In this document: piece after piece, positions 42,631 to 51,833 of the stretch
Layout of the letters: each line of letters opens with the position of its first letter
Position numbering within the stretch: the first letter of the stretch is position 1
DNA from: Paraburkholderia phenoliruptrix
Lineage (GTDB): Bacteria > Pseudomonadota > Gammaproteobacteria > Burkholderiales > Burkholderiaceae
Direction of reading: 5' to 3'
Length of the DNA: 64,000 bases
Assembly (NCBI RefSeq): GCF_902859825.1
Contig: NZ_CADIKB010000010.1
Span: 124,001-188,000, forward strand
Program-made: the position numbers and the translations under genes
Notes under the pieces: generated by a model
What the model saw: the letters and a program-made list of their open reading frames with translations, nothing else
What the model was told of the DNA's origin: nothing
The model's database searches: none

Positions 42631-43554
42631 ATGGATCGCTTTACACAAATGGAATTCTTCGTGTTGACGGCCGACCTCGGCAGCCTCACGCGCGCGGCCG
42701 AGCGCCTCGGCCTTTCCAACGCGGCGGCGAGCCGCATGCTGAGCGCGCTCGAAGACCGGCTCGGCGTGCGGCTCGTGGAGCGCACCACGCGGCGGCTGTG
42801 GCTCACGGATGCCGGCCGCGAGTATCACCGCCGCTGCAGCGCGCTGATTGCCGAGGCAGCCGAGGCCGATGCCGCCGCCGGCGAACTGAGCGCCCGTCCA
42901 CGCGGCGTGTTGCGGGTCACGTGCTCGGTGTCGTTTGCATTGCTGCATATCGCGCCGTGGCTGCCGCGGTTTCGCGAGCGCAATCCGGAATTGCGCGTGC
43001 ATATCGAAGCGGCCAACCGCTATCCGAACTTTATCGAGGCGGGCATCGACGTCGCGGTGCGCACGCGCGAGCACGTAAGCGATTCGGGAATCATGGTGCA
43101 GAAGCTTGCGCAGACGCGCCGCGTGTTCGCGGCGTCGCCTGCGTATCTGGCGCGTCGCGGCTGGCCCGGCACGCCCGAAGCGCTGGCGTCGCACGATCTT
43201 CTCGTCTACGCACTCGCGGCAGATCCCTATCTGCTGCACCTCCGCAAGGGTGACGAAGTGCGCGAGGTACGCATCGCGCCGGTCCTCGAATCGAACGAAG
43301 GCCAGGTGATTTGCGCGGCCGCTCGCGCAGGCATGGGTATTCTGATCCAGCCGCTTTATATCGTCCGCGACGACATCGTGGCTGGGCGGCTCGTGCCGGT
43401 GCTCGAGGACTGGCAGTTGCCGCCGCTCATCATCAACCTCGCGTATCAGAGCCGGCGGCATCAGCCGGCCAAGATACGCGTATTCGCCGAGGCGCTGCGC
43501 GAGCATATGAAGTCATCCGACCTGCAGACTTCATGGAACGTGCGCGGCGGCTAG
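42631..43554 (+). CDS. LysR-family regulator of the hydroxyquinol operon
   Basis: A 307-residue LTTR. N-terminal helix-turn-helix: MEFFVLTADLGSLTRAAERLGLSNAAASRMLSALEDRLGVRL. Then the sensor domain with ANRYPNFIEAGIDVAVRTREH, typical of the CrgA/DsdC-like branch. The start is the ATG at 42631. It is divergent from the hydroxyquinol dioxygenase gene, its probable target. Confidence 0.88.
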   Translation: MDRFTQMEFFVLTADLGSLTRAAERLGLSNAAASRMLSALEDRLGVRLVERTTRRLWLTDAGREYHRRCSALIAEAAEADAAAGELSARPRGVLRVTCSVSFALLHIAPWLPRFRERNPELRVHIEAANRYPNFIEAGIDVAVRTREHVSDSGIMVQKLAQTRRVFAASPAYLARRGWPGTPEALASHDLLVYALAADPYLLHLRKGDEVREVRIAPVLESNEGQVICAAARAGMGILIQPLYIVRDDIVAGRLVPVLEDWQLPPLIINLAYQSRRHQPAKIRVFAEALREHMKSSDLQTSWNVRGG

Positions 43555-43587
43555 GGGTCACGTTCTTGCGTGGCGGATGACGCTTCG

Positions 43588-44496
43588 TCACTCGCGGCTC
43601 GGATGTTGGTGCACGAAAGCGAGCAAGGTCTGGCGAAAGTGCGAAGCCGCCGGGTTCTCCAGGTCATGGCGGGTGACGAGGTGCAGCGGTGCGTGAAAGG
43701 CACGGTCGCCCGCCACACGGCAGTAGCGCACGCTTTCCTGGTGATAACGATGCATCGACGCGGGAACGAGCGAGATACCGCCGCCCGCTGCCACGAGATT
43801 GATGGCCGTGACCATGCGCGGCACTTCCTCCACCACATGCGGCTCGAACCCCTTTGAGCGGCACGCGCGAATAAAGTCCGCATACATGCCGGGCGCGCCG
43901 GGCCGGCGCACGAAGATGAACGACTCGTCGGCAAGTTTTTCGAGCGCGACTGCGCGGCTGCTGATAAGCCGATGTCCGACGGGCAATACCAGCAACATCC
44001 TTTCTTCCGCGAGTAACTCGAACCGCAGACTCTCGGGCGCATGAACGGGTTTTCGCAGGATCGCCGCATCCGCACGGTCGTCCACCATCATTTCGATGAT
44101 GTCGGCGGCATTGACCTCCGTCATGTCGATCGCCACCTCCGGGTACAACTCGCGGAAATTGCGGATCGCGGTCGGCGTGAGAGGATGAAATGCAGCGGAA
44201 CTCGTGAGTGCCACGCGCACGGTGCCGATGTGCCCTTGCGCCACGCGGCGCGCCTGAATGACCGCATTGTCCAGTTCGAGCAGCACTGAGCGGGCGCGCG
44301 CCGCCAACGTTTCACCAGGCGCGGTCAATATGACGCCGCGCGGTTGCCGCACGAACAGCGCGAAGCCGAGTTCCTGTTCGAGCTCCTGAATCTGCTGCGA
44401 GAGCGGCGGTTGCTGAATGTGCAGCCGGCTGGCGGCGCGGGTGAACTGGCCTTCTTCGGCGACTGCCAGGAAGTAGCGCAAATGTCTCAGTTCCAT
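43588..44496 (-). CDS. LysR-family regulator (BenM/CatM-like)
   Basis: A 302-residue LTTR with a very canonical helix-turn-helix (MELRHLRYFLAVAEEGQFTRAASRLHIQQPPLSQQIQELEQELG). The effector domain carries AADIIEMMVDDRADAAILRKPV and AINLVAAGGGISLVPASM, as in BenM/CatM. It is divergent from an MHS transporter gene (110 bp), so it probably controls the transporter-hydrolase-tannase run and senses an aromatic acid. Confidence 0.88.
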   Translation of the reverse strand: MELRHLRYFLAVAEEGQFTRAASRLHIQQPPLSQQIQELEQELGFALFVRQPRGVILTAPGETLAARARSVLLELDNAVIQARRVAQGHIGTVRVALTSSAAFHPLTPTAIRNFRELYPEVAIDMTEVNAADIIEMMVDDRADAAILRKPVHAPESLRFELLAEERMLLVLPVGHRLISSRAVALEKLADESFIFVRRPGAPGMYADFIRACRSKGFEPHVVEEVPRMVTAINLVAAGGGISLVPASMHRYHQESVRYCRVAGDRAFHAPLHLVTRHDLENPAASHFRQTLLAFVHQHPSRE

Positions 44497-44606
44497 GGGG
44501 AGCCTGCTATATGTGTTGGATATGGCAACCGCGCCTCACATGTATTTTACATTGGCGAGTTCCGCACGTACTCTGTCTTCGCAGGCAGCCGAAAACAAGG
44601 AGACAC

Positions 44607-45956
44607 ATGCAAACCGTTCTGCAAGCCGTCACAACCACGGTCGGCGCGCCGGCGCCAAGCCGATCACAGATGCGCCGCGCGGTGCTTGCTTCAGTGATCG
44701 GCAATGGCCTCGAGTGGTTCGACTTTCTGGTCTACGGGTATTTCGCCAAGGTCATCGCGCAGGTGTTCTTTCCCGTGGGCAACAGCTTCGTGTCGATCAC
44801 GCTGACGCTCGCCACGTTTGCCATCGGCTTTCTCGTGCGGCCGCTCGGCGGCGTGGTGATCGGCGCGTGCGCGGACCGTTACGGGCGGCGCAAGACCTTG
44901 TCGCTGCTGATTCTTTTGATGGCGCTGAGCACGCTGATGATGGGCCTGACACCCGGCTATGCCACGATCGGGGTTGCGGCGCCGCTCATCGTGATTGTGG
45001 CGCGCATTCTGCAGGGGCTCTCCGTGGGCGGAGAATTCGCGACCGCCGCGGCGATGCTGACGGAGTATGCGCCGCCTCGGCGCAAGATGTTCTTCGGCAG
45101 TTTTCAGATGACGTCGCAGGCCGTCGCGCTCCTGCTCTCGTCGCTCTGCTCGTTTGTCCTTACCACGCGGCTCACGCACGAATCGCTCGTGTCGTGGGGC
45201 TGGCGCGTGCCGTTCCTGCTCGGCGCGCTCGTCGGCCCGGTGGGTTTCTACATCCGGCACAAAGTCGGCGAATCGCCCGAGTTTCTTCAGTTGCGCGAGC
45301 GGCTCGGCCATGCACCGCGCCAGTCGCTTCGCACCTTCGTCCGTGAACGCGGCGATGCGGCGCTCTGTGCGATGGGCGTCATCATCGTTGGGGCCGCAAC
45401 GAACTACCTGTGGCATTCGTACATGCCGCTTTATGTCGAGCACCAGCTGCATTTGCCACTAAAAAATGCGCTGTTCGGCACGGCCATATCCGGCCTGATC
45501 GGTATTGTCGGCTATCCGCTGGCGGGGCGCCTCGCCGACCGTTTCGGCGCATATCGACTGTTTTTTCCCGTCACGATAGGGTGGATAGGTGCCGCGTACC
45601 CGCTCTTTGCCTGGGTGCTCGCGGCACCGTCCGCTGAACGTGTGTTTGCTGCGCAGATGGTTGCGACTGTCGTGCTGAGCCTGATGTCCGGCGCGCATCC
45701 CGGCATGCTCACGCAACTCTTTCCCACCGCGACGCGCTCGACAGGCGTTGCGCTGTCGTACAACGTGGCGGTGACGCTGTTCGGCGGTCTTGCACCGCTC
45801 ACGGTTTCGACGTTGATCGACGTCACCGGCTCGCGGTTGGTCCCAGCGTGGTATCTGATCTGTGCAGGCGTGGTTTCGCTGTTGCTGGTTGGACTGACGG
45901 CCTCCGGGCGGCGCCTCTGCCGCAAGCCCGATCTCTGGCTGGCCGACGGTCAATGA
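44607..45956 (+). CDS. MFS metabolite:H+ symporter (MHS family)
   Basis: A 449-residue transporter. The ATG at 44607 has AAGGAG five bases upstream; the frame opens earlier without homology. MHS signatures: VIGNGLEWFDFLVYGYFAKVIAQVFFP in TM1, RPLGGVVIGACADRYGRRKTL in the TM2-3 loop and LQGLSVGGEFATAAAMLTEY. The family imports citrate, shikimate, dicarboxylates and phenolic acids. Coupled by ATGA to an alpha/beta hydrolase and followed by a tannase-family esterase, so a phenolic acid released by ester hydrolysis is the likely cargo. Confidence 0.9.
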   Translation: MQTVLQAVTTTVGAPAPSRSQMRRAVLASVIGNGLEWFDFLVYGYFAKVIAQVFFPVGNSFVSITLTLATFAIGFLVRPLGGVVIGACADRYGRRKTLSLLILLMALSTLMMGLTPGYATIGVAAPLIVIVARILQGLSVGGEFATAAAMLTEYAPPRRKMFFGSFQMTSQAVALLLSSLCSFVLTTRLTHESLVSWGWRVPFLLGALVGPVGFYIRHKVGESPEFLQLRERLGHAPRQSLRTFVRERGDAALCAMGVIIVGAATNYLWHSYMPLYVEHQLHLPLKNALFGTAISGLIGIVGYPLAGRLADRFGAYRLFFPVTIGWIGAAYPLFAWVLAAPSAERVFAAQMVATVVLSLMSGAHPGMLTQLFPTATRSTGVALSYNVAVTLFGGLAPLTVSTLIDVTGSRLVPAWYLICAGVVSLLLVGLTASGRRLCRKPDLWLADGQ

Positions 45957-46996
45957 GCGCCGCAATGAATCTCCTGACGGATAGCGACGCACGTCCGCGT
46001 AACGAAGTGCCCGTGCAGGTGGTCGCCGGGGAACGGTTGGTCGTAAGCAAGGCGGGCGGCGAGGCGGCGGTGCCGCTTTTCAGGGGCGGCAGCGCGCGGC
46101 CTGCCGACGCGACGCAAGTGGTGGTGATGCTGCACGGAAGACTTCGCGATGCCGATGCCTATCTGCGATCCACGGAGCGTGCGCTGGCGTCGTCGACCAG
46201 GGATGCGGACAGCGTGATCCTCGCCGTACCGCAGTTTCTCGCGACGGCCGACGTCGAGCATCATGCGTTGCCGGGCGGCTATCTGCACTGGGAGTGGACC
46301 TCCTGGATGGGTGGCCTTGATGCCCTCGGTCCGTCGCCGCTCAGCTCGTTCGACGTACTAGATGCGCTGATCGAACATTTCGTGCGCGACGGCGGTTACC
46401 CGAACGTGCGGGAGATCGTCATTGCGGGGCATTCCGGCGGCGCGCAGGTCGCGCATCGGCACGCAATACTGAGCGACGTCGCCGTGCGTTGCAGGGCAGC
46501 CGGAGTACTCGTGCGTTATGTCATTGCGAATCCGTCGTCCTATGTGTACTTCGACGCGTGGCGGCCGTACTGTGCAGATGGATCGAGCGCAGACGCTCGC
46601 GCTGCCTGCGCCGGCTTCAACGCATGGAAGTACGGCACGCAGGGGCTGCCGCGTTATGCAGAGGTTCTCGATGCGCAACGGCTGGAACACCGTTATGTGG
46701 ATCGCGATGTGACCTATCTGCTCGGCACGCACGACAACGATCCCGCGCATCCGGCGCTCGACCGCTCATGCGAGGCGATGCTGCAAGGCCCCCATCGACT
46801 CGCAAGAGGCCGGGCCTATTACGCCTATTTGCGTAGGCGGCATCTGCGACTGCGTCATCAACTCTACGAAGTAGCGGGCGCGGCGCACAGCGGTGACGCG
46901 ATGTTCGTGTCGCAGCCAGGTGTCGAGGCGCTGTTCGGCACGGCCGCGCGGCTGGTCGATACCGGTGTCGTGCATGAGGGCCGCGCGCTCGAATAG
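45953..46996 (+). CDS. Alpha/beta hydrolase
   Basis: A 347-residue alpha/beta-hydrolase-fold protein. VVVMLHGRLRDADAYL forms the oxyanion region, VIAGHSGGAQVAHRH the nucleophile elbow (GHSGG), LLGTHDNDPAHP the acid loop and EVAGAAHSGDAMF the catalytic His. No signal peptide from the chosen start at 45953, which overlaps the transporter stop. Likely an intracellular esterase acting after uptake; the substrate is unknown. Confidence 0.8.
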   Translation: MSAAMNLLTDSDARPRNEVPVQVVAGERLVVSKAGGEAAVPLFRGGSARPADATQVVVMLHGRLRDADAYLRSTERALASSTRDADSVILAVPQFLATADVEHHALPGGYLHWEWTSWMGGLDALGPSPLSSFDVLDALIEHFVRDGGYPNVREIVIAGHSGGAQVAHRHAILSDVAVRCRAAGVLVRYVIANPSSYVYFDAWRPYCADGSSADARAACAGFNAWKYGTQGLPRYAEVLDAQRLEHRYVDRDVTYLLGTHDNDPAHPALDRSCEAMLQGPHRLARGRAYYAYLRRRHLRLRHQLYEVAGAAHSGDAMFVSQPGVEALFGTAARLVDTGVVHEGRALE

Positions 46997-47015
46997 CCGC
47001 ACGGCCGCTTGCGGA

Positions 47016-47060
47016 CAGCAGCAACGCAGCAGCAACACAGCAGCAACGTAGCAGCCAACG
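47016..47060. repeat. 11-bp tandem repeat in the tannase leader
   Basis: CAGCAGCAACG, CAGCAGCAACA and CAGCAGCAACG are consecutive (47016-47048), followed by a degenerate copy to 47060, ending 17 bp before the ATG at 47078. Copy-number change here could alter leader length. Confidence 0.7.
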
Positions 47061-47077
47061 GTATTCGGGAGACGACG

Positions 47078-48733
47078 ATGATCAGAAGATCGCTCGTGTG
47101 GGCGCTCGCCTTCACCTTATGCACCAGCGGATGCGGCGGCAATGGGCCGCACAGCGACAGTCCAGCCGTCTCAACCCCCGCGCCCACGGCGGCTGCCCAG
47201 TGCGCAGCGTTGCGCGGGCTGTCGATCCCAGCGTCTTCGATTGCCGAACCGACCAGCGGCGCCACGATTACGAGCGCGACGCCCGTCGAAGCGAGCGGCG
47301 AATACTGCCAGGTGAACGGCGCCATCGCGCCGGTCGACCGCGCTGCGCCATCCATCAAGTTCCAGGTCAACCTGGCGACTCAATGGAATCACAAGGCGCT
47401 GCATTATGGCGGCGGCGGTTTCGACGGCACGCTGATCACCGGTGTCGAGCCGCTCGACATGGCGCCGACCGGCACGCCCACGCCGCTCGCACAAGGCTAT
47501 GCGACCTTCGGCGACGACTCGGGGCATCAAAGCTCGAGCATTACGGATGGCAAATTCGCCGCGAACGACGAGTCGCTTGCCAACTACGGCGGGTTGAGCC
47601 TTAAGAAGACGCACGATGTCGCCATGGCGCTCATCAAAATGCGCTATGGGAGCCCGCCCGACAAGGTCTATTTCTTCGGCAGTTCGACGGGCGGACGCGA
47701 TGGTCTCAGCGAAGCACAGCGCTGGCCGCAGGACTACGACGGCATGGTGGTGAACCGTCCCGCGCTCAACTATACGGGGCTACGTCTGAGCAATGTCGTG
47801 CTGGGCCGGGCGCTGTATCTGAATGGCGGTGCCGGGTGGCTGGACGTGGCGAAAACGGTGTTGCTGCAAAACGCGATCATGACCGCGTGCGATCCACTCG
47901 ACGGGGTCGCAGACGGGGTGATCTCAAACGTGGCTGCGTGCAAGGCGCAATCGGCCGCAGTGCTTGCCTCGGTGCGTTGCGCGAGCGGCGCGGACTCGGG
48001 CGATACCTGCCTGTCGGACGCGCAGATCGCCACGGTGCAGACTATTGCGGCACCGCTGCAATTGCCGTATCCGCTGGCGAACGGCGTGACGCGTTACGCC
48101 GGCTACAACATTCTGGCCGGTTCTGTTTTTGCAGGGCCTAATACGACCCGCGATCTCGGCCAGTCTGCCGTGCCTGCCAATCCGGCGGGCAAGAAGGACG
48201 CGAACCAATGGGTGACGGGTGATCAATGGGTGAAGTACTTCGTCACACGTGTGCCGGCCTTCGATTCGTTGACTTTCGACCCGCTGAATCCCGGGGCGTA
48301 TCAGTCGCGGGTGCAAGCTGTGTCCGCGCTCACCGACGCGACGAACACGGACCTGAGCACCTATATGGCGAAAGGCGGCAAGCTCATCATGACGCACGGG
48401 CTCGCAGACGAGATCGTTAGCACGGATTCGAGCACGGACTACTACAATGGCCTCGTGGGGCGCTTCGGACAGAGCACGGTGGACGGATTTGTGCGCTTCT
48501 ATCTGATGCCAGGCGTCGGCCATGGCACGGGCCCGTTTCATCCAGCCGTCGATTCGCTTTCGGCGCTGGATCAATGGGTGGAGACCGGCAAGGCGCCCGA
48601 GACCCTGCGGATGAGCGATCTGAACGCCGCAACGCTCGGCAGAACGCGTCCGCTCTGCCGTTATCCGCGATGGCCGAAGTACATCGGCGGAGATGTCAAC
48701 GCGGCCGCGAGCTTCCAGTGTGCCGGCTCCTAG
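47078..48733 (+). CDS. Tannase/feruloyl esterase family lipoprotein
   Basis: A 551-residue secreted esterase of the tannase family. The N-terminus is a lipoprotein signal (lipobox TLCTSGCGG). Triad: Ser203 in GSSTGGRDG, Asp444 in HGLADEIV, His482 in PGVGHGTGP. Family enzymes normally have Cys next to both Ser and His (CS-D-HC), joined in a disulfide. Here Ser202 and Gly483 occupy those places, so the bond is absent. Cys-containing lid loops remain (TACDPLDGVADGVISNVAAC). The start has GGGAG seven bases upstream. With the upstream transporter it suggests use of plant phenolic esters. Confidence 0.88.
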   Translation: MIRRSLVWALAFTLCTSGCGGNGPHSDSPAVSTPAPTAAAQCAALRGLSIPASSIAEPTSGATITSATPVEASGEYCQVNGAIAPVDRAAPSIKFQVNLATQWNHKALHYGGGGFDGTLITGVEPLDMAPTGTPTPLAQGYATFGDDSGHQSSSITDGKFAANDESLANYGGLSLKKTHDVAMALIKMRYGSPPDKVYFFGSSTGGRDGLSEAQRWPQDYDGMVVNRPALNYTGLRLSNVVLGRALYLNGGAGWLDVAKTVLLQNAIMTACDPLDGVADGVISNVAACKAQSAAVLASVRCASGADSGDTCLSDAQIATVQTIAAPLQLPYPLANGVTRYAGYNILAGSVFAGPNTTRDLGQSAVPANPAGKKDANQWVTGDQWVKYFVTRVPAFDSLTFDPLNPGAYQSRVQAVSALTDATNTDLSTYMAKGGKLIMTHGLADEIVSTDSSTDYYNGLVGRFGQSTVDGFVRFYLMPGVGHGTGPFHPAVDSLSALDQWVETGKAPETLRMSDLNAATLGRTRPLCRYPRWPKYIGGDVNAAASFQCAGS

Positions 48734-48758
48734 TGCCGCAACTCGCTCATGCCGTGCT

Positions 48759-49925
48759 TCAATGCGCGCGCAACGCATCGACGATATTCATGCGGGCCGC
48801 GCGCATTGCAGGCAGAAAGCCGCCGACAAGACCCATCAACATCGAAAATGCGAGCGCCTTCGCGCCGATAGCCGGCGTGAGGATAAAGCGGAAGGACAGG
48901 TCCGCGAAGGTCTGGAAGTTGGTGGTCGAAAACGACGCGAACTGCATGAACGCCGCGCAGCCCAGCCCCGCCAGTCCGCCGACGAACCCGAGCAGCATCG
49001 CTTCGACGAGAAACGCAGCGAGCACATTGGCACGGCTGAAACCGAGCGCACGCAACGTGCCGATTTCTGCGACGCGGTTGGCCACGGACGCGTACATCGT
49101 GATCATCGCGCCGATCATCGCCGCGATCGAAAAGATGATCGATAGCGTGAAGCCGAGAATGTTGATGAACGTCGAGAGCGCCTTCGACTGGTCGCTATAG
49201 AACGTCTGTTCGCGCTTGGCTTCGTCGGCGAGGCGCGGATCGACGTCGAGGTCGGACCTGAAGCCGTTGAACTGGTCCGATTGCGCGAGCCGCACCACCA
49301 TCGACGAATAACTCGTGCGGCGAAACGACTGCATCAACTGGTCGACATCGCCCCAGATTTCCGAATCGAAGCCGCTGCCGCCTGCATCGAAAGTGCCGAC
49401 GACGGTCCAGTCGCGCTGCGCGAAGCGCAAATGCTCGCCTGGCTGCGTGCCGTTGAAGCCCTTGGCAATACTGCTGCCGACGACAATTTCGGACGCCCCT
49501 GGATTGAACATCCGCCCCGACGCGAGCCTGACTTGCGGCCGCAAGCTCATGCCCGCGGGCGAGACCCCGCGAATCACGACATTCGACGGCTTGCCCGAGG
49601 AGCGCTTCGTGAGCGAGATCAGCACGACGGATTCCTTTGACGCCATGCGCCGCCCGTCGTCGCCGATCGCCACGTCCGGGTGCATTTCGATCACGTTCGC
49701 CTGGTTGCGATCAATCGCACTTTGCACCTCCGTTTCCGCACCCTTGCGGATCACCACGACGTTGTCCTCTTCCCCGGTGGACACGAGCGTTTTCTTGAGG
49801 CCCGCATCGAGCATCAGCACGGTCGCGAACACGAACACGACGAGGGCGAGGCCGCCGGCCGTGAGCGCGGTGGTCAGCCGGCGCGTCCACAGATTACGCG
49901 CGATGTACGAGAGCGGGATCGCCAT
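48759..49925 (-). CDS. ABC transporter permease, FtsX/MacB type (second permease)
   Basis: A 388-residue membrane protein. The start is the ATG at 49925 (MAIPLSYIARNLWTRRLTTAL). One N-terminal TM helix, a large periplasmic MacB-PCD-like domain (about 45-245) and three C-terminal helices (FTLSIIFSIAAMIGAMITMYA, GTLRALGFSRANVLAAFLVEAMLLG, LMGLVGGFLPAMRAARMNIVDALR) define FtsX permeases. It probably pairs with the permease at 49934-51088 as a heterodimer, eight bases downstream of it. Confidence 0.9.
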   Translation of the reverse strand: MAIPLSYIARNLWTRRLTTALTAGGLALVVFVFATVLMLDAGLKKTLVSTGEEDNVVVIRKGAETEVQSAIDRNQANVIEMHPDVAIGDDGRRMASKESVVLISLTKRSSGKPSNVVIRGVSPAGMSLRPQVRLASGRMFNPGASEIVVGSSIAKGFNGTQPGEHLRFAQRDWTVVGTFDAGGSGFDSEIWGDVDQLMQSFRRTSYSSMVVRLAQSDQFNGFRSDLDVDPRLADEAKREQTFYSDQSKALSTFINILGFTLSIIFSIAAMIGAMITMYASVANRVAEIGTLRALGFSRANVLAAFLVEAMLLGFVGGLAGLGCAAFMQFASFSTTNFQTFADLSFRFILTPAIGAKALAFSMLMGLVGGFLPAMRAARMNIVDALRAH

Positions 49926-49933
49926 GTCAGCCC

Positions 49934-51088
49934 CTAGCCGATAGCCCGCAGGCCTTCGACGATCTTCACGCGCGCTGCCTGCAGCGCCGGAATGATCGCG
50001 GCCGCGAGCCCGACGACGAGTGCGCATGCCGCCTGCAACAGCATCGTTTCACGCGACACATGGAACACGGGGAACACGCCGCCTGTCGCCTGCTTGAAGA
50101 AGCTGGCCGCGGGCGGCGTGGCGAGTATGCCGAGACCGCCGCCCACCACGCAGATCGTCAACGACTCGCCGAACATCAGCAGCGCGAGAAATGCCGGGCC
50201 GAAACCGAGTGCCTTGAGCGTCGCGTATTCAACGGTGCGCTCGCGCGCGCTCATGGCCATCGCATTGGCCATCACCGCCATGATGATGACGATGACCACA
50301 TACGACACCAACTGGATCGCCGCGATGATCTGATTCGACATCGCCACGAAGCCGAGCTGGAACGCCTGCTCGGTTTCGGTGAGCGTCTCGGCGAGCGAGT
50401 TCCTGAATACGTTGTCGACGTTGCGCGAGATCGCGGCGGCTTCGTCCGGGCTCGCGATGCCCAGCACATAGACCCCGACCTGATCCGCTTTGCGGCCGGG
50501 CGTCTTGCGTAGTGTTTCGTTCAGGTAATCCCAATGGAAAATCAGTTGGCGCGTAATGGTGGATTCGTCGCGACCGTCGAGAATGCCGCGCACGACGAAC
50601 TCCCACGTCCCCGGATAGATCGTGCCCTTGATCGGAATGACGTCGCCGATCTTGAAGCCGAACTGGCTCGCGAGCTGCCTGCCGATCAGACAGCCCTTGC
50701 GGTCGCGCTCGTAGTCGTTGCGCTGCTGCGTGGGCAAGATGAATTCGGGGTACAGGTCGAGGTAATTGTCCGACACCGCAAACTGCGCGAAAAAGTTCTT
50801 CGGCTCGCGATACACGCCGCCGAACCAGTTGGAGCGTGCGACGATCGTCACGCCTTCCACGCCGCGTATGCGGTTCTCATAGCTCAAGGGCAGCGGAAAG
50901 ACGAGTGAGATCGCATTGCGCGTGACGAGCCGCGCGTTCGATGCGGCAGCCGCGCCCGCGTACCATGCGTCGACCACGGTGTGCAGCAGGCCGTACGCGA
51001 GTACTGCGATCAGGAGTCCGAACACAGTCAGCAGCGTGCGCAGTTTGTGCCGCAGCGCGTTCCGCGTGATCAGCTTGAGCAGGTACAT
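49934..51088 (-). CDS. ABC transporter permease, FtsX/MacB type (first permease)
   Basis: A 384-residue FtsX permease: N-terminal helix ([23 protein letters not shown]), large periplasmic loop with the [14 protein letters not shown] strand, and three C-terminal helices ([64 protein letters not shown]). It follows the ATPase gene by 21 bp. Such systems export or mechanically drive periplasmic partners. Cargo unknown. Confidence 0.9.
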   Translation of the reverse strand: MYLLKLITRNALRHKLRTLLTVFGLLIAVLAYGLLHTVVDAWYAGAAAASNARLVTRNAISLVFPLPLSYENRIRGVEGVTIVARSNWFGGVYREPKNFFAQFAVSDNYLDLYPEFILPTQQRNDYERDRKGCLIGRQLASQFGFKIGDVIPIKGTIYPGTWEFVVRGILDGRDESTITRQLIFHWDYLNETLRKTPGRKADQVGVYVLGIASPDEAAAISRNVDNVFRNSLAETLTETEQAFQLGFVAMSNQIIAAIQLVSYVVIVIIMAVMANAMAMSARERTVEYATLKALGFGPAFLALLMFGESLTICVVGGGLGILATPPAASFFKQATGGVFPVFHVSRETMLLQAACALVVGLAAAIIPALQAARVKIVEGLRAIG

Positions 51089-51109
51089 ACGGATCGGCCC
51101 TGGCGTGCC

Positions 51110-51832
51110 TCAGCGAGTGGTTCCATCGATCAGTTCCCCCTTTTCCAGATGCACAATGGCGTTTGCCGCCCGCGCCGCATGCGCGTCGTGGGTCACCATG
51201 ACGATGGTCTTGCCGAGTTCGCGGTTAAGCCGCTGCATCATGGCCAGCACCTCCTCGGCGGACGTGCGGTCGAGGTCGCCCGTCGGTTCGTCGGCGACGA
51301 TCAGCGTCGGGTCGCTGATCAGCGCGCGAGCGATTGCGACGCGTTGCTGCTGTCCGCCGGAAAGCTCGGACGGGTAATGTTGTGCCCGATCCGACAGATT
51401 GACCATGTCGAGCACGAGGCTCACGCGCTCGCGCCGCTCCTTGCGCGACAGGCGCGTGAGAATCAACGGCAATTCGATGTTCTCGAATGCGCTCAGCACG
51501 GGCATCAGGTTGTAGAACTGGAAGATGAAGCCGACGTGGGCCGCCCGCCATTGCGCGAGCGCCGACTCCGGCAGCCGCGTGATGTCGAGTCCGCCGACGC
51601 GCAGTTCGCCGCCGTCCGGCCGGTCGATGCCCGCGATCAGATTGAGCAGCGTGCTCTTGCCGGACCCCGACGGCCCCATCAGCGCGATGAAGTCGCCTTC
51701 GCTGATCGAAAGCGTGATGTCGGAAAGAACGGGCACCGTCTGAGCGCCGCGCCGGTAAGATTTGACGAGGTGGCGGATTTCGACGAGCGGCGCGGTATCG
51801 CTCACGCGCTTCACATTGTCCACGGTGTTCAC
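51110..51832 (-). CDS. ABC transporter ATP-binding protein, LolD/MacB type
   Basis: A 240-residue nucleotide-binding subunit. Walker [11 protein letters not shown]-loop [22 protein letters not shown], signature [15 protein letters not shown], Walker [14 protein letters not shown] and the H-loop VTHDA are intact. [12 protein letters not shown] and LDRTSAEEV place it in the LolD/MacB group. The start is GTG at 51832, one base after the MFP stop; other in-frame GTGs follow at short intervals, so the exact start is uncertain. Confidence 0.92.
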   Translation of the reverse strand: MNTVDNVKRVSDTAPLVEIRHLVKSYRRGAQTVPVLSDITLSISEGDFIALMGPSGSGKSTLLNLIAGIDRPDGGELRVGGLDITRLPESALAQWRAAHVGFIFQFYNLMPVLSAFENIELPLILTRLSRKERRERVSLVLDMVNLSDRAQHYPSELSGGQQQRVAIARALISDPTLIVADEPTGDLDRTSAEEVLAMMQRLNRELGKTIVMVTHDAHAARAANAIVHLEKGELIDGTTR

Positions 51833-51833
51833 A

